Assembly: GCA_021464415.1 (NCBI GenBank) | Contig: CM038463.1 | Coordinates: 930,001 to 994,000, forward strand | Length of the DNA: 64,000 nt | Direction of reading: 5' to 3' | DNA from: Lonicera japonica | Lineage: Eukaryota; Streptophyta; Magnoliopsida; Dipsacales; Caprifoliaceae | Shown here: positions 1-10,807 of the stretch, piece by piece | How positions within the stretch are numbered: the first letter of the stretch is position 1 | Layout: every line of letters starts with the position of its first letter | Notes under the pieces: generated by a model | Database searches by the model: none | Seen by the model: only the letters and a program-made list of their open reading frames with translations | Told to the model about the DNA's origin: nothing | Made by a program: the position numbers and the translations under genes

Positions 1-709
1 ATATTATGACTACATAATATCAAGTGATACCTCTCTTGTGCAACAACCCCTTCATGCGCCAGTCATTGACACATGGTCTAGGTTCCGAATGGTTTGCTAT
101 ATGTTCATGGCATTTCATGCCATGATAGTTTTAATTAAATGCTTTCACTAGTCTATGTTTTCATGGTTAATTACGTTAATACATTTACTTATAAATTTCC
201 TTTTCTTTTATTGTGAGGTTTACGTGATGAGATATAGGCTTGGAAGCATGATTAGCGTAGGCGATGATGATAATTATGTATATGCCTTAACTATATCAGA
301 TATTATCTTTCTTTCATAGTGGAATAAATACAACTCTAAATGTCCATGGTTTTTTATACAATTATAAATCTACTTTTTACTAGAAAAAATATTTTTTTTA
401 AAAAAATAGCAAACTAAAGGTTCCACGAACAATTAGAATTGTATTTTGGGATATTTGGGGAAGATTCCAATATGATATTAGATAATAATTGAGGCTATAA
501 AATCTGAGCCTAGTTTGCAAATATGATTTTAAGTGGGGAAGATACGTAATCAGTTTTATTGATTAAGAATATCTCTAGTAAGTAAGAGCAACATATTCGA
601 TACCTTTGATTTTATTCGATACATTGGATTTTAGATAATTTAGTTTGTGCATGATTTATTGGCTTCTTGTTCCTTAATCTACTAAATTCCTAATTAACTG
701 CTCCATCAG
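1..709. other. AT-rich sequence without a recognised gene
   Basis: No long open frame or recognisable protein motif is visible on either strand. Because the CACTA terminus at 2707 faces left, this stretch is probably the interior of that transposon, whose other end would lie before the window. The last ~50 bases form a pyrimidine-containing intron end leading to the acceptor at 708-709 of the acyl-CoA synthetase exon. Confidence 0.4.
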
Positions 710-1990
710 GGGACATCGGTGAGTGGCAACCAAATGGAACCATGAAAATTGTTGATCATAAGAAGAATATTTCCAAGCTTTCACAAGGAGAATATGAGGC
801 AGTTGAAAACTTGGAGAATGATTATAGTCTTGTTTCTCTTATCGACTCGGTATGTGCTCTTAACATTTAACAAATTAGTATGTTGAATTTTGACTTTTCT
901 TTTAACATTGGCTGGGTTGTTTGTGAGTAAAATATGGAATTTTTAAGTGGACTATTTGAGAACTATACTTGGCTAATTTTAAACATTTGAACTTACCTTA
1001 TTTTTTTCATGTAGTAATGTATTGTTGTGATTTATAGCATATACTAGAAAATTATATCATAAAACACCCTTTTTATATCTAAAACTATAAATAGGTTTTT
1101 TTTACGTTACTTGTATAATATGCCCTTTAATTCGTTTATACATGCGCCTCACCTCGATGCTTTATTATCACTTTAGATATTTGAATGATTGGATTATGGA
1201 ATTAGGGCTATTAAAGCACATACCGAAAAACTTGACTCAATTAAAACCAAGTTGTACCATTATCTTAATGGTTTTTATAGCAAGTTAGGCAATCAAACAC
1301 CAGTGAAGATATAAAAGATTCTTAGAAAAATAATTGCAATCAAACACACGTTTAGCTTATTTTCGTTTTTTCCCGTAGACTTGAATTTTGCATATGATTT
1401 TGACTATGGTAAATTGCAGGTTTTCTTTCAACAGATATGGGGCAATAACTTTAAGTCACATGGTCTTTGACCAAGTATTTTAGTTATCCAGTTTGTTTTT
1501 ATATTTATCGGGTGTATGCTATTTTTAGTAGTTTGTTTATTCAGTTTTGGTTCCTAGTAAATAGGTGTTTGTTTTACTATTTTTAGATTTGTTTTTTCTT
1601 CTATTTTTAGGTAGAGTTTTGGCCTATTTAGAGGCATTAGTACGGTGCATTGAAGTTCATGCATCAAAAATAGCAAAAATTTCCTCTTATATCATATTCT
1701 TGTCTATATCATTTTGCTTCATTCAGTAGTTCTTCATTTCTTTGAATTGCTTTATCATGCCAACAGGAACAACTATGAGTTTTTCCTTATTCCAAACAAG
1801 CAAGCAGTTGAAAAATGGGTTGCTACGAACGATATTTCTACGGATTTTACTTCTTTATGTAATAATCCCAAAGTGAAGGACAAATACTTAATTAGAGAGC
1901 TAATTAATTTGTTTATGTAATAATCCCAAAATGAAGGAGTACTTACTTGAAGAGCTAATTTGTTTATGTAATAATCCCAAGGAACACATA
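710..1990 (+). pseudogene. Long-chain acyl-CoA synthetase (LACS) fragment, broken
   Basis: Exon 710-849 follows an AG acceptor, ends at a GT donor (850-851), and encodes a GDIGEW-QPNG-MKI-KLSQGEY-AVENLEN block. This is the conserved C-terminal segment of plant LACS enzymes, which activate fatty acids to acyl-CoA. A second piece near 1435-1467 starts IWGNNF, matching the family's IWVYGNSF, but meets a stop after eleven residues. A third piece from about 1757 to 1917 reads NKQAVEKW followed by a DFTSLC-like segment, again in LACS order. After 1853 the end of this exon is repeated in tandem about three times, each copy containing TTTATGTAATAATCCCAA. The AMP-binding core is absent and frames are broken, so no enzyme is made. 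The fragment lies just inside the CACTA end at 2707, which suggests transposon capture (inference). Which LACS paralogue it came from cannot be told. Confidence 0.75.
1853..1990 (+). repeat. Three-copy tandem duplication in the LACS relic
   Basis: The string TTTATGTAATAATCCCAA occurs at about 1853, 1912 and 1963, each time followed or preceded by an AGAGCTAATT-like string. Unit length is 50-60 bp. The copies derive from the end of the LACS exon and must have arisen after the reading frame was lost. Confidence 0.75.
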
Positions 1991-2223
1991 CTTGGGGATT
2001 TTAATTATTAATTGAGCATCTATTCTTAGACTTCTTATTTCATTTGAGGTTATAGATTTGGGATTTGTTTGATTATTGAACTTTGGTGTATGTGATTGAT
2101 ATATTGCTGGTGTATGTGATTGATATATTGTTGGTATATTTAGATTGTAATTAAGTTATGTTTTTAGCAGGTAAATTTTTTTTGGATTTTTAGTATTTTA
2201 ATTTTGTTTTTTTAAAATAATTC

Positions 2224-2707
2224 AATTATTTGTCACTGTAAAAAACGGTGACAAATTTACTGTCACAAGTTTGTAAAACTATGTACAACTTTTCGGTCAT
2301 AAACTTATGACTGCTATAAACTGTCACAATATTGTAAAAGCACCACATAGCAGTCATAACTTTATAAATATACCACTATTTAGTAATCAACATATGACTG
2401 TTTATAACAGTCATAAGAATCAAAATTATGACAGCTAAAAACTGTCACAATGAAAAAACTTATGACTGTTATGGACAGTCACAATTTTATAAATTGTGAC
2501 TGTTTCAGATTGTCACAAAACAGTCACAATTTCATTACTAACGACTATTCTAGGTCTCTCTTTGCAACAGTGATAAAGGAAAATTATGACATTTGGTGAC
2601 TGTCATAAATAAATTTGTCACAGTACTAATTATGACAGTCGAAAACAGTCACAAACGGCCTTTATGACAGTTTTTGGCAGTCATAAATCACTGATTTTGG
2701 TGTAGTG
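2224..2707. mobile_element. CACTA (En/Spm) transposon terminal region
   Basis: About 480 bp is packed with alternating TGACTGT / ACAGTCA-type motifs in both orientations (for example GACTGTTATGGACAGTC). This is the subterminal repeat pattern to which CACTA transposases bind. The block ends in CACTGATTTTGGTGTAGTG (2689-2707), whose reverse complement begins CACTACACC, the signature CACTA terminal inverted repeat. The opposite terminus is not seen in the window, so the element should extend to the left past position 1 and include the LACS fragment. No transposase remnant is visible here. Confidence 0.8.
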
Positions 2708-2972
2708 CTTAGTTATATGATAGGTGGAGTAGAAAAGGGAAAGATTCTAAAAGAGAAAACATGGTTAACAAGTGCTTGAAAGGTAAAAGAAGAAAAAAAG
2801 ATGAAGCAGAGATATTTACCTAATTCATATAGTAGCCAAACTCATTGGCTACCTTGCTGGTCCCTGCTTCCTTGCGTTCTGGAGCATGCCCTTACCTAAA
2901 GGATGCAAGGTCACCCCAGGTATGAAGAACCTAGAGCCGTCTCCATTCGTTCTAGGGGCGACAGAGCTAGCA
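2708..2972. other. Left part of an old retroelement relic
   Basis: No open frame is recognised. If the solo LTRs at 2973-5164 and 5800-8188 are removed, this stretch becomes continuous with 5165-5799 and 8189 onwards. It is therefore read as part of the same older minus-strand element. The last five bases, TAGCA, are the target duplication of the first solo LTR. Confidence 0.4.
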
Positions 2973-5164
2973 TGTGACGCCCCGGAGTAATTTAATCATG
3001 GATGCCATGTGCCGACACTGGGGTTCATTAACAATATTTAAAAATTCTAAATAAATGCATTTATCAAGTACTACATATATAAGACTTAGCATGCTTGAAA
3101 ATTTTTTAAGTAGTCTTTAACTTTAAATACAACATATATACGTAAGGGTTCTTTAGTGCCAAAATGGTCACAAAGGACTAGTATAATAGCTACACCTCCA
3201 AGGAGGTCCCAAATTCACTTAAGTTTAATATTACAATACAACACAATTTTATAATTAAAATAAATAAAAGAAAAACTTAAGTTCGAATATCCAAAATTTA
3301 ATCCATTGGCCCTTCCATAATGAAGGGCTCCCAAGTGGATTTCTGGTAGACAGAGGCGACCAAGATTCATCGGCCTTTCCTTTTCCCCGCTTCTTCACAC
3401 ATGTGGAAGTACCTATATAGGAAAAATAATAAGAATGAGCCAACCGGGCTTAGTGGGAACTATACAGTTTGTTTATACAAAAATACAAGTAGTAAGAAAT
3501 ATATGAGTGCAATTATATTAAAATAGAGTTCTTAATGTACAAGGAAAAACCATTTGATGCCACACACTCCATTTATAAGACCCCGGCCCTCAACTGGTAT
3601 GTAATAGCTCAATCATGTTGGCTAAATGATGTAAATGACCCGTGGCACTGTCAGACTGTATCACTTAGTTTATATTATGAACTCGCAACTACCTAAGTGT
3701 ATTCCCAGGTCTACATTTTGTGGACTCTCAACCACACGAAAGTAGGGCCTCAGCGTATTTGCTATATACAGTTTCGGGCCTTTCACCCTAGAGACATGTG
3801 TCCCATGTTACCAACCCCATTATATAGTAATCCCAAGGCAACTCGTATGTAATTATACCAATCGGTGTACAATTAGTGCCAACGATATCAATTTATAATA
3901 ATTATGAATAAACTAGCCAACATATATGTTTATATCAAAATCCATCCAAACTAGTGTCTAATATCATCAATATATGTAACAATGTTAAAACCCACGACTT
4001 GGATAATTTATAACATTTTTATATCAATTTATCACAATATATCCATAACATATCCGCCCAAGTGGGTTTTGTACCAAATCTAGCAATTTGTGTTCATGCA
4101 CACGTGGGTTTTGTAGAAATCAAGGATTTAAGGTTGTTTTCATCATTCTTTGATTTTTAAGTAATGGAAATCATCGATCAACCCCAACCATTACAACAAA
4201 CCCACCTAGGTTAATCTTTCACTTTAAACTTGAATGTCTTAATAATACTACATGCAACAACCAATACTTTGTAAAAATGAGTTTAGTACTAGGTTCCCAC
4301 CTCAATTGAAGCTTTATAATAAGATTGGAGGGTTGGATTGAAGAATGGTTGACAAATCCCAAAATAGCACAAGCCCTAGGTCTTTTTCAAGCTTTAATGG
4401 TGGGAAAGATGATGAATATGAAGATGGAAGTGATGGAGATGATGATTCTTAGCTCAATCTTGGATTTAAGATGAAAGCTCTGAAGAAACCCACAAATTTG
4501 ACCTTATTTTTCTCTTTTTAAGCTCTAAGTATCATGGTGTTAAGAATGGGATGGAATGGTTTTAATTTGGGTGTTTTGGAGTTAAAAATCGGGTAAAAGT
4601 TGGTCAAAATGGGTATGTTATAATGAGTAAGATCGATCTTAGTCCAAGTAAAAAGCACACTGGTATAGTTTAGTTAACAATTCTGATGAGTAAGATCGAT
4701 CTTATTCCAAGTGAAAAGTGCACTGTTTTGAATTTACTGAAATTTTACCCGAGTAAGATCCATCTTACTTGGCTCAGCACTAAGTTCACTTGTTGCATTG
4801 ACCCCCGGACTCTCGAGATGCTGGAATCTCGTCTCGTGCTAAACACAAAAGTTGTAGAGGGGAACAAGACGAAATTATAGACATTGATGGGGACCAATTT
4901 GGGGTAAGTGATAAGGGAGTTATGATTCTCCAAAGTTGGCTGAAAACTCATACAACGAGAAATGGAAGATCTCCAAACATAAACTCGAATTTTCAAACAA
5001 ATCATTTGATAGCCATTACGACTATACATGCAGACATATAATATAATGTCTAAGGTGGCATACCAGAGGTGTTAGATTAATCGCATGTAACCCAAAATGA
5101 AATATTACCACTTAATTGGTCGTTTAAAGAAGTTTTTAATAACTAACGGCACAAGTGTCTTACA
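2973..5164 (-). mobile_element. Solo LTR (Ty3/gypsy-type), 2192 bp, minus
   Basis: The plus strand starts TGTGACGCC and ends GTGTCTTACA, giving TG...CA termini. It is flanked by a perfect 5-bp duplication, TAGCA (2968-2972 and 5165-5169). No internal domain, primer site or second LTR is present, so it is a solo LTR left by recombination. Read on the minus strand it begins TGTAAGACAC and ends GGGGCGTCACA. The layout parallels the LTR at 5800-8188: a palindrome array near the 5' end, then an ACCCATTTT segment. The two are therefore probably members of one lineage in opposite orientation. TGTAACAC-type ends are common in dicot Ty3/gypsy elements, but the clade is an inference. Confidence 0.7.
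4628..4767. repeat. Three palindromes TAAGATCGATCTTA at 63-bp spacing
   Basis: The perfect 14-bp palindrome TAAGATCGATCTTA occurs at 4628-4641 and 4691-4704, and a one-mismatch copy TAAGATCCATCTTA at 4754-4767. Both steps are exactly 63 bp. The flanking bases are partly conserved too (CCAAGT...AAAAG...GCAC). In the minus orientation of the solo LTR the array lies about 400 bp from the LTR start, where U3 promoter/enhancer sequence is expected. Confidence 0.9.
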
Positions 5165-5799
5165 TAGCAGCACCCCTAAAAGTCAACTGCTAGTGGGCTG
5201 GGATAGGGTCTATATCTTGCATGTCCTCATTTTCAGACACCACATGTTTATAGGCAACTCTAATAACTCTAATGGTGGAGACCCCTCTGGGAGAGAGAGA
5301 GAGGTGGGATACCTTCATCTTGGAGCTCTTTCACCCTTTCCAGTCTCGCCTCTTACAAACTAAGGGGTGGGAGATTCATTGGAGAGCTCGTCATCAACTC
5401 CACATACGAGCTAACAGCCCCATCTTTATCCACTTATTCTGGATCTCTTAGCAGGTTAAAGACCTATCTTTCTTTTCTTTTTTGGATGCCCTCTCTAGGT
5501 TGATCACCAGAGCTCTATCTGTAATAAACGTAAGAACATTGTTAGACTAAATAAGAAGGAACTCTGTATGAGCTTGAGGAAAGTCTCAGTGAGGGAAAAA
5601 CTTACTGGAAGGGGGTAAGAAAGGAACTTGACATAGGGAAGAATGCTTAGAGGTAATGTTTTAGTGGAGCCACCTAGCAATTGTTTGGACCTTCTCCTCT
5701 GAAGTCCACCATCCTCCTCTTCTTCCTCTACTTCTTTGTTAACTAAAGGAGCTGTGGAACCATCTTTGGAAGTTTTACCCGATGTAACAAACGCAGTTG
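5165..5799 (-). pseudogene. C-terminal part of a gypsy-relic ORF, minus strand
   Basis: From about 5795 down to 5608 the minus strand has an open frame with an acidic run (EVEEEEED) and then a basic one (RRRSKQL). It ends at a possible donor, CCA|GTAAGT. The frame is continuous with the open frame at 8189-8280 once the solo LTR and one target-duplication copy are removed. Both parts therefore belong to the relic ORF described at 8189-8930. The left half of this interval shows no coding signal, only several GAGCTC-containing words. Confidence 0.4.
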
Positions 5800-8188
5800 T
5801 GTAACACTCTGTGTTTATTTTAATATGAATTATGTTGTTTTAAGTATATATGGTGTGGTATTTACATTTTTGAAAATTTTTTATCCATAATTTAGAGAAA
5901 AGCTCATTCCATTAATTGTAGACCTCTAAATTATCTTTTCAGGATATAAAGATCATCTCAATCGAAGTTATGAGGAAGAAGTTATGGTCAAAACAAGAAT
6001 AGGGCAAAGTTTGCCTGCGGACCGGTATTGGGCTTTAGGTATATCGGTCCGACGTTTAAATGTAAGGAAAAAAATTAGACTGCGAACCGGTATGCAGTTT
6101 TTGGCATACCAGTTCGGCATATAAAATTTGGGAAATATCTATGCTGCAGACCGGTACTCCATGTTCAGCAGACCGGTCCGCCATCCGGAATAGTGCATCG
6201 ACTTAACCCATTTTTAAGTGCGTTTTACCTCTTTTCCACTCATTTCGACCCAAAACCTTCCACAAGACTCTAGAGGGTTCCAGAGAGAGAAAGACATGAG
6301 CTCTTAAGCTATTTTTGCATACTTTTCATCTCGGATCAAAGATTCGCCCTCCAAATCAACCAAATCCTTCTCTATTTCACTATTCATCATTTTCTTCCTT
6401 GGGATTGTTTTGGAAAGGGCTTGGATCATCATCTTTCTTTCTTCTTTATCGTTTCTAAACTCGAGGTAGGGGTTTATATCCTTTCAAAACTCGTAAATAT
6501 GATTTTATTTACCGAGAAATAAATGATTTCAAATATTTTGAGATAGAGCATATGTGCCTTGTTCTTGATTGTGTAAGAATGATTTAAACATGTATGATTA
6601 CTAAGGAAAATCATGTTGATTGATATCTATGAACTATGCATGATATGAATCTATGTTATGAAGCGAGATATGCCATATAAACTCGGTTCTTGTGTAGTAT
6701 TCGATCTCTACGGAATGTTGCTCGGGTGTTATGTGTTAATTTGATATGAATGAACTAGTACATGATTTTGTAAACATTACGGGATATGAATAAGTGTTTA
6801 TTGGAGTTTACATGGCATATGTTGTTTCTAGCCTGCATTTAGAGCATGTTATGCACTTTTGCATTAATGCTCTGTCAACCCAGCATTCTTGGTGATATTC
6901 TGGATAATCTCTGGGCATTCTCGTGGCATATGGCATGTTATCTATTTCTTGGGAGGCAAATATCTCATATCGGTGATAATGGATAGATTTCTATGTTCAT
7001 ATGGAGCTGTTGGATATTATTATTATTCTCGAGAAATCATCATTCAGGCGGGATCTATTCATGGTGATATAGTATGGTGGGATGTTGCCCATAGTTATTA
7101 GTATCTATGTTTGGGCCTTCCGTCGATGAAGGGGAATGATTGTGATTAGTGTTTGCAGGGATGGAAAGTAGGCAGGGCTTAGTGCCCTTGGGTTGAAAAG
7201 CCCTAAACCTCCGGGGGGCCAGCAAGTCGTCGGCTGTTTAGAGCCAGCAGTGAGAAGTTCGAAAATCTAGACAACGACAAGACACTAATATTGATTGATA
7301 TGAAAATGATCCGTGTATTTGATATCGTGGACTGTGGTTCAGTTGTTATAATCTGTCGCTATTCACCCGAGACGGAGAGGCCATGTTATGATTTTGATAC
7401 TCATATCTCTTGGGGGCGGTCAGGCCCACGTTATGAATGTTCACGGATTGACCTTTTAGCGGTGATCTATTCTTCTGGGCGATCAAGCCCACTGGTATTG
7501 TTACGATATTGATTCAGTCCAGTTATATCACTTGATAAGGACCGATTATGGTATTGGGCAAGCAGACCCATATCATCTTCTATCTCGACTCATCAATATT
7601 CTGGTGATTCGACGTAACGGTTGACACAAAAGAGGTAACTTGCATTAGCATGAGCATGCATTGTTTTGTGAAATTTATGATAAGTTACGAATAATGTTTA
7701 AATCGTATTATGAAAAGATTTACTTTGTTTACAGTAACAAATCAAGAAATGTTTTCAAAGTTTTCCCTACTACCTCCCTTAGTGAGCGATAGGCTCACTC
7801 CATTTTTTTTAAAACCATACAGGTATTTAGAAGTTCAGAGAGGACAGTGATGCGACGGGACCGGGGACGAGTTAATGGCTCTAATATGGATGTATTTTTT
7901 CATGTATATGTTTTCACGGGAAGCCACAGCTAGCCCGATGTGTGGTATATTAATTTGGGATTTACTCAGTTGGTTATGTAAAATGATTATATACATGTTT
8001 ATGTGTTTGTGTACATTATTATCATCATCAGTATGATTATGAAGCGGTTGATTGACATGCCTGATATTACTGTTTAAATTTCTTATGCATTTACATATTT
8101 ACCCATTTTAGTCAATATAAGATGGGTTATTAGCACTCCAAGTCTTAATGACGGGTGTTGTCCTGTACATTAATGCGGGAGTGTTACA
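5800..8188 (+). mobile_element. Solo LTR (Ty3/gypsy-type), 2389 bp
   Basis: Termini are TGTAACACTC (5800-5809) and GAGTGTTACA (8179-8188), a perfect 10-bp inverted pair with TG...CA ends. Flanks are AGTTG (5795-5799) and AGTCG (8189-8193). The single mismatch is a CpG-to-TpG change, as expected in methylated transposon DNA. No gag, pol or second LTR is inside; the short open frames at 6889-7512 are not conserved proteins. The insertion splits the minus-strand frame of an older gypsy relic. It appears related to the oppositely oriented solo LTR at 2973-5164. Confidence 0.8.
6021..6178. repeat. ACCGGT array at 64-65 bp spacing
   Basis: ACCGGT occurs at 6021, 6086 and 6150, each preceded by a CTGC-R-R type sequence. 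Each copy is followed about 20-25 bp later by a partner box such as CGGTCCG or AGTTCGG. A fourth ACCGGT lies in the partner position of the last unit. The array begins ~220 bp inside the solo LTR, in the expected U3. It sits where the related LTR carries its TAAGATCGATCTTA array, and has nearly the same period. Confidence 0.85.
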
Positions 8189-8930
8189 AGTCGCCTCCTC
8201 AAGCACCGAGAATAGCCTATTGACCCAGCCAGAAATGCCACAGCATCTCTGGGGCGGTAATTTCTCCATAATTCTTCAATGAGAACCTCTTGGCGTCCTT
8301 AATTCACTCCTTAGAGACCTCCGCGGGTTTCTTTTCTGTAAAAATCAAAGTAAAGTGGGTAGTCAACTCAGATAAAGGAAGAGGGAAATAAAGGAGGAAC
8401 AAGAAATTGAAGACTCACGAATAGAGTTCGGCTCAGTGAACCAGGTCTTCAAGTTGATAACACTGGGACATCTTGGCTTGTGCACCCAGCTTGTTCCAGA
8501 TATAAAAAATAACCTCCTCTTCCAGTTGGATATGCTGCTAGGGAGGTCATGAATAAGCTTGGGAGCCCCCAACCTAGAAAAGCAGCTAAGGGTTCCCTTA
8601 TTTCTGCCTCCTCCATCTTTGTATTGGAACAAGGACAGGGACTCATCCACAAAGATCTCGTGGCTTCTCGCTGAAACGGCCCTGAAGATCAGAATGGACC
8701 CTATTAAACAACTCCACATGTTGGGGGGGGGGGACTTTCACTAGTGCAAGGTCCAGATTGGCGAGGAACTCCCTCAAGTGGTTGTCCATTTGGAATCTAA
8801 GCCTGTGCTCGAAGGTGGACTCATAAAAATAGACCTCGCTAGGCAAGAAAAAACAAGCCCTTTCATGCATACTAAGAGCTCTAATCCTAAAGCCCATCGG
8901 GATTTGATTCCTATCCTTAAATATCGGAAT
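8189..8930 (-). pseudogene. Putative gypsy-type transposon ORF (PF04195-like), broken
   Basis: The minus strand from 8897 down carries a segment with YFYESTFEHRLRF, then FLANLDLAL. Farther on, in a shifted frame, comes NWKRRLFFISG. These recall the plant 'putative gypsy type transposon' proteins, which have an F-YGLRFPL core and later a GWK-RFFFV motif. At least one frameshift (around 8640-8720, next to a run of nine G) and stops separate the pieces. Below 8330 the frame continues through MEKLPP and crosses the solo-LTR insertion site into 5795-5608. It is a relic with no intact product. Family assignment rests on these motifs only. Confidence 0.45.
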
Positions 8931-9649
8931 ATTTGCCGGAGAGAAAGTGGAAGAAATGGAGAAAACGCTCAGAGATCTAAGGTATTATGAGTACGCCCTA
9001 ATGGCGTCCTCAGAGGGATGAACAACAAGAAGGAGGCAAACGGTAACCTCGTTCATATCGCTATCAAAAATAAGAATAGTGTTAATGACGGGTGATGAAG
9101 CCTGCGAAGATGGGCGATGGAGCTTGTGAAGTCTAAGCGACAGCTTTAGCTTCGCTCGAAAAAGAACCAATCTCCCCTTAGGTCGTAAGCTCTAAGTTTT
9201 GGCCCTGGTCGGTAAAATGATACATTAGAAGGGCTAAAGTGTGAAGGGAAGTAGAAAGAGCAAAGTAAAGGATAAACTCGATGAAGTCCTTTAAAGGAAC
9301 ACTAAAAAACCTCCTGAAATAGTTATTTAAAGGGGGTCTGTAGGCCAGGTCAATGGAAGAAGGAAGGCTTCGAGATTTTTGAACTCTAAAGAGGCCTAGG
9401 GTTTAAGAAAGTTATAGTGAAAATCCTTCTGATTACGAGGGGTATGGGAGAAGCTAACTGTTCACTCAAAGCCTTAACTGTCCACTTAGGGAAACCACTA
9501 CTCCACGTTTACACCTATCCCAATAAATACGGAACAGATATGCACGATATCCCCAAAAAGGCTAACGACCTGATAAAGAGCTCTAAGATGGCGAATTACG
9601 AGGGTAAATGAGAATGGCATGACCAAAAGCTCATGTCTTGTAGTCATTG
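8931..9649. other. Relic sequence without a recognisable domain
   Basis: Only short open frames are present (for example 9417-9611 plus), without family resemblance. AGAGCTCT occurs at about 9576, and again just outside at about 8875. This is probably the upstream part of the minus-strand gypsy relic. Confidence 0.35.
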
Positions 9650-10650
9650 GCCTTAATCGTTCAAAGAATATTCACATTTCTAAACAACTCAATCACCCGA
9701 GCTTAGAGTTACTTTTAGCTCTCGATTGGAGATTATCCTCCCCAATCAACTCCTCCGAACTAAATGGCAAGAAGAGGGGCAATTGACGGAGCAAATTAAT
9801 AAGTTAATCCGCTCCACCAACCACAAGCAGACGCGTGGCCTCGTATGTCAACAACCTAGTCTGCTACAATAAGGGGAGCTCTAGAGGTCTACTTAAGTGC
9901 CACTTGGAGGCCAGAGCTCTAGAGAATGTGGGCATTCGACCTAAAGGTTATTTTCGTACAACAGGATAAGGAGCTCGAAGGCCAGAGCTCTTCCAGTGAG
10001 CTTCAGAGCTCTCTGGCCATCCACCATGTTAGAAAATGTACAGACAGTATGGAAAACTGCTACTAACTCCACCAATGCTGCAGAGCCTCCCTCAACTTCA
10101 TTAAATGCATACCAACTGCATTTAATGTCGGAATCCATGGAGAAGCAACGTCAGAGTTGATGGAGATGGCTTCAGACATGCTCTGAGATCTCTCTCACAC
10201 GTTTCCTCTATGTCATATATATAGGGGAAACATTTACTCCTTTTAACAACCAAGAACAACTAGACAATATATGAGAAAGGATTAGGCAATCAAGCTTTCA
10301 TTACAAAAGAGAGACACAAAATGATAGAGCTCAAAAGCACACGACAGAGCTCTTAATACAGGAAATTTGGACTCCAAGTGGCTTAGCAATACTTTCATTG
10401 TGATCTTGTGAGAAGAGAATAGCTAGAAATATACTTATTGCTTGTAATACAAACTTATCCATTATAATACAAAGCAGTCCGAGCTCCTAGCTCCATTCAT
10501 AAGAGGAAGACTAATCGATATGTTTATATAGGACGAACCTCCTCTATACATATTTGTCTTTCTTAGTTCAGTTCATTATTGTTACAGTCATTGCATCAAT
10601 CATTTGACTGTGTGGTCGAAGTAGACCTGTTATAGTTTTTTGCACCAACA
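9650..10650. mobile_element. LTR-like terminal segment with AGAGCTCT palindromes
   Basis: The segment holds a cluster of GAGCTC / AGAGCTCT palindromes (9876, 9913, 9971, 9984, 10005, and again at 10325 and 10346), then a TATA-like stretch (TATATATA, 10216-10223). It ends TTTTTTGCACCAACA (10636-10650). That ending is typical of the 3' end of Ty3/gypsy LTRs just before the primer site. No primer site follows at 10651 and no matching second LTR or clear duplication was found. Read on the other strand it would begin TGTTGGTGC, which would suit the minus-strand relic at 8.2-8.9 kb. Orientation is left open. Confidence 0.4.
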
Positions 10651-10807
10651 TAGATCTTACTTAAAATTTCTACATTATCATTACGTGTGTTTCTATCGCA
10701 ATTTTGTCATAAATTTATATAACAAACTTTCTTTAAGTAAGAAAAATGGTTTTTAGACTTCGTTTAATAACAAGAGAGAAAATAGTAAAAAATAACTTGA
10801 TGGATGT

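Noticed and set aside
6889..7512. Open frames of 70-73 aa within the solo LTR 5800-8188
   Set aside because: No protein similarity; they lie in LTR sequence and have no ordinary gene context.
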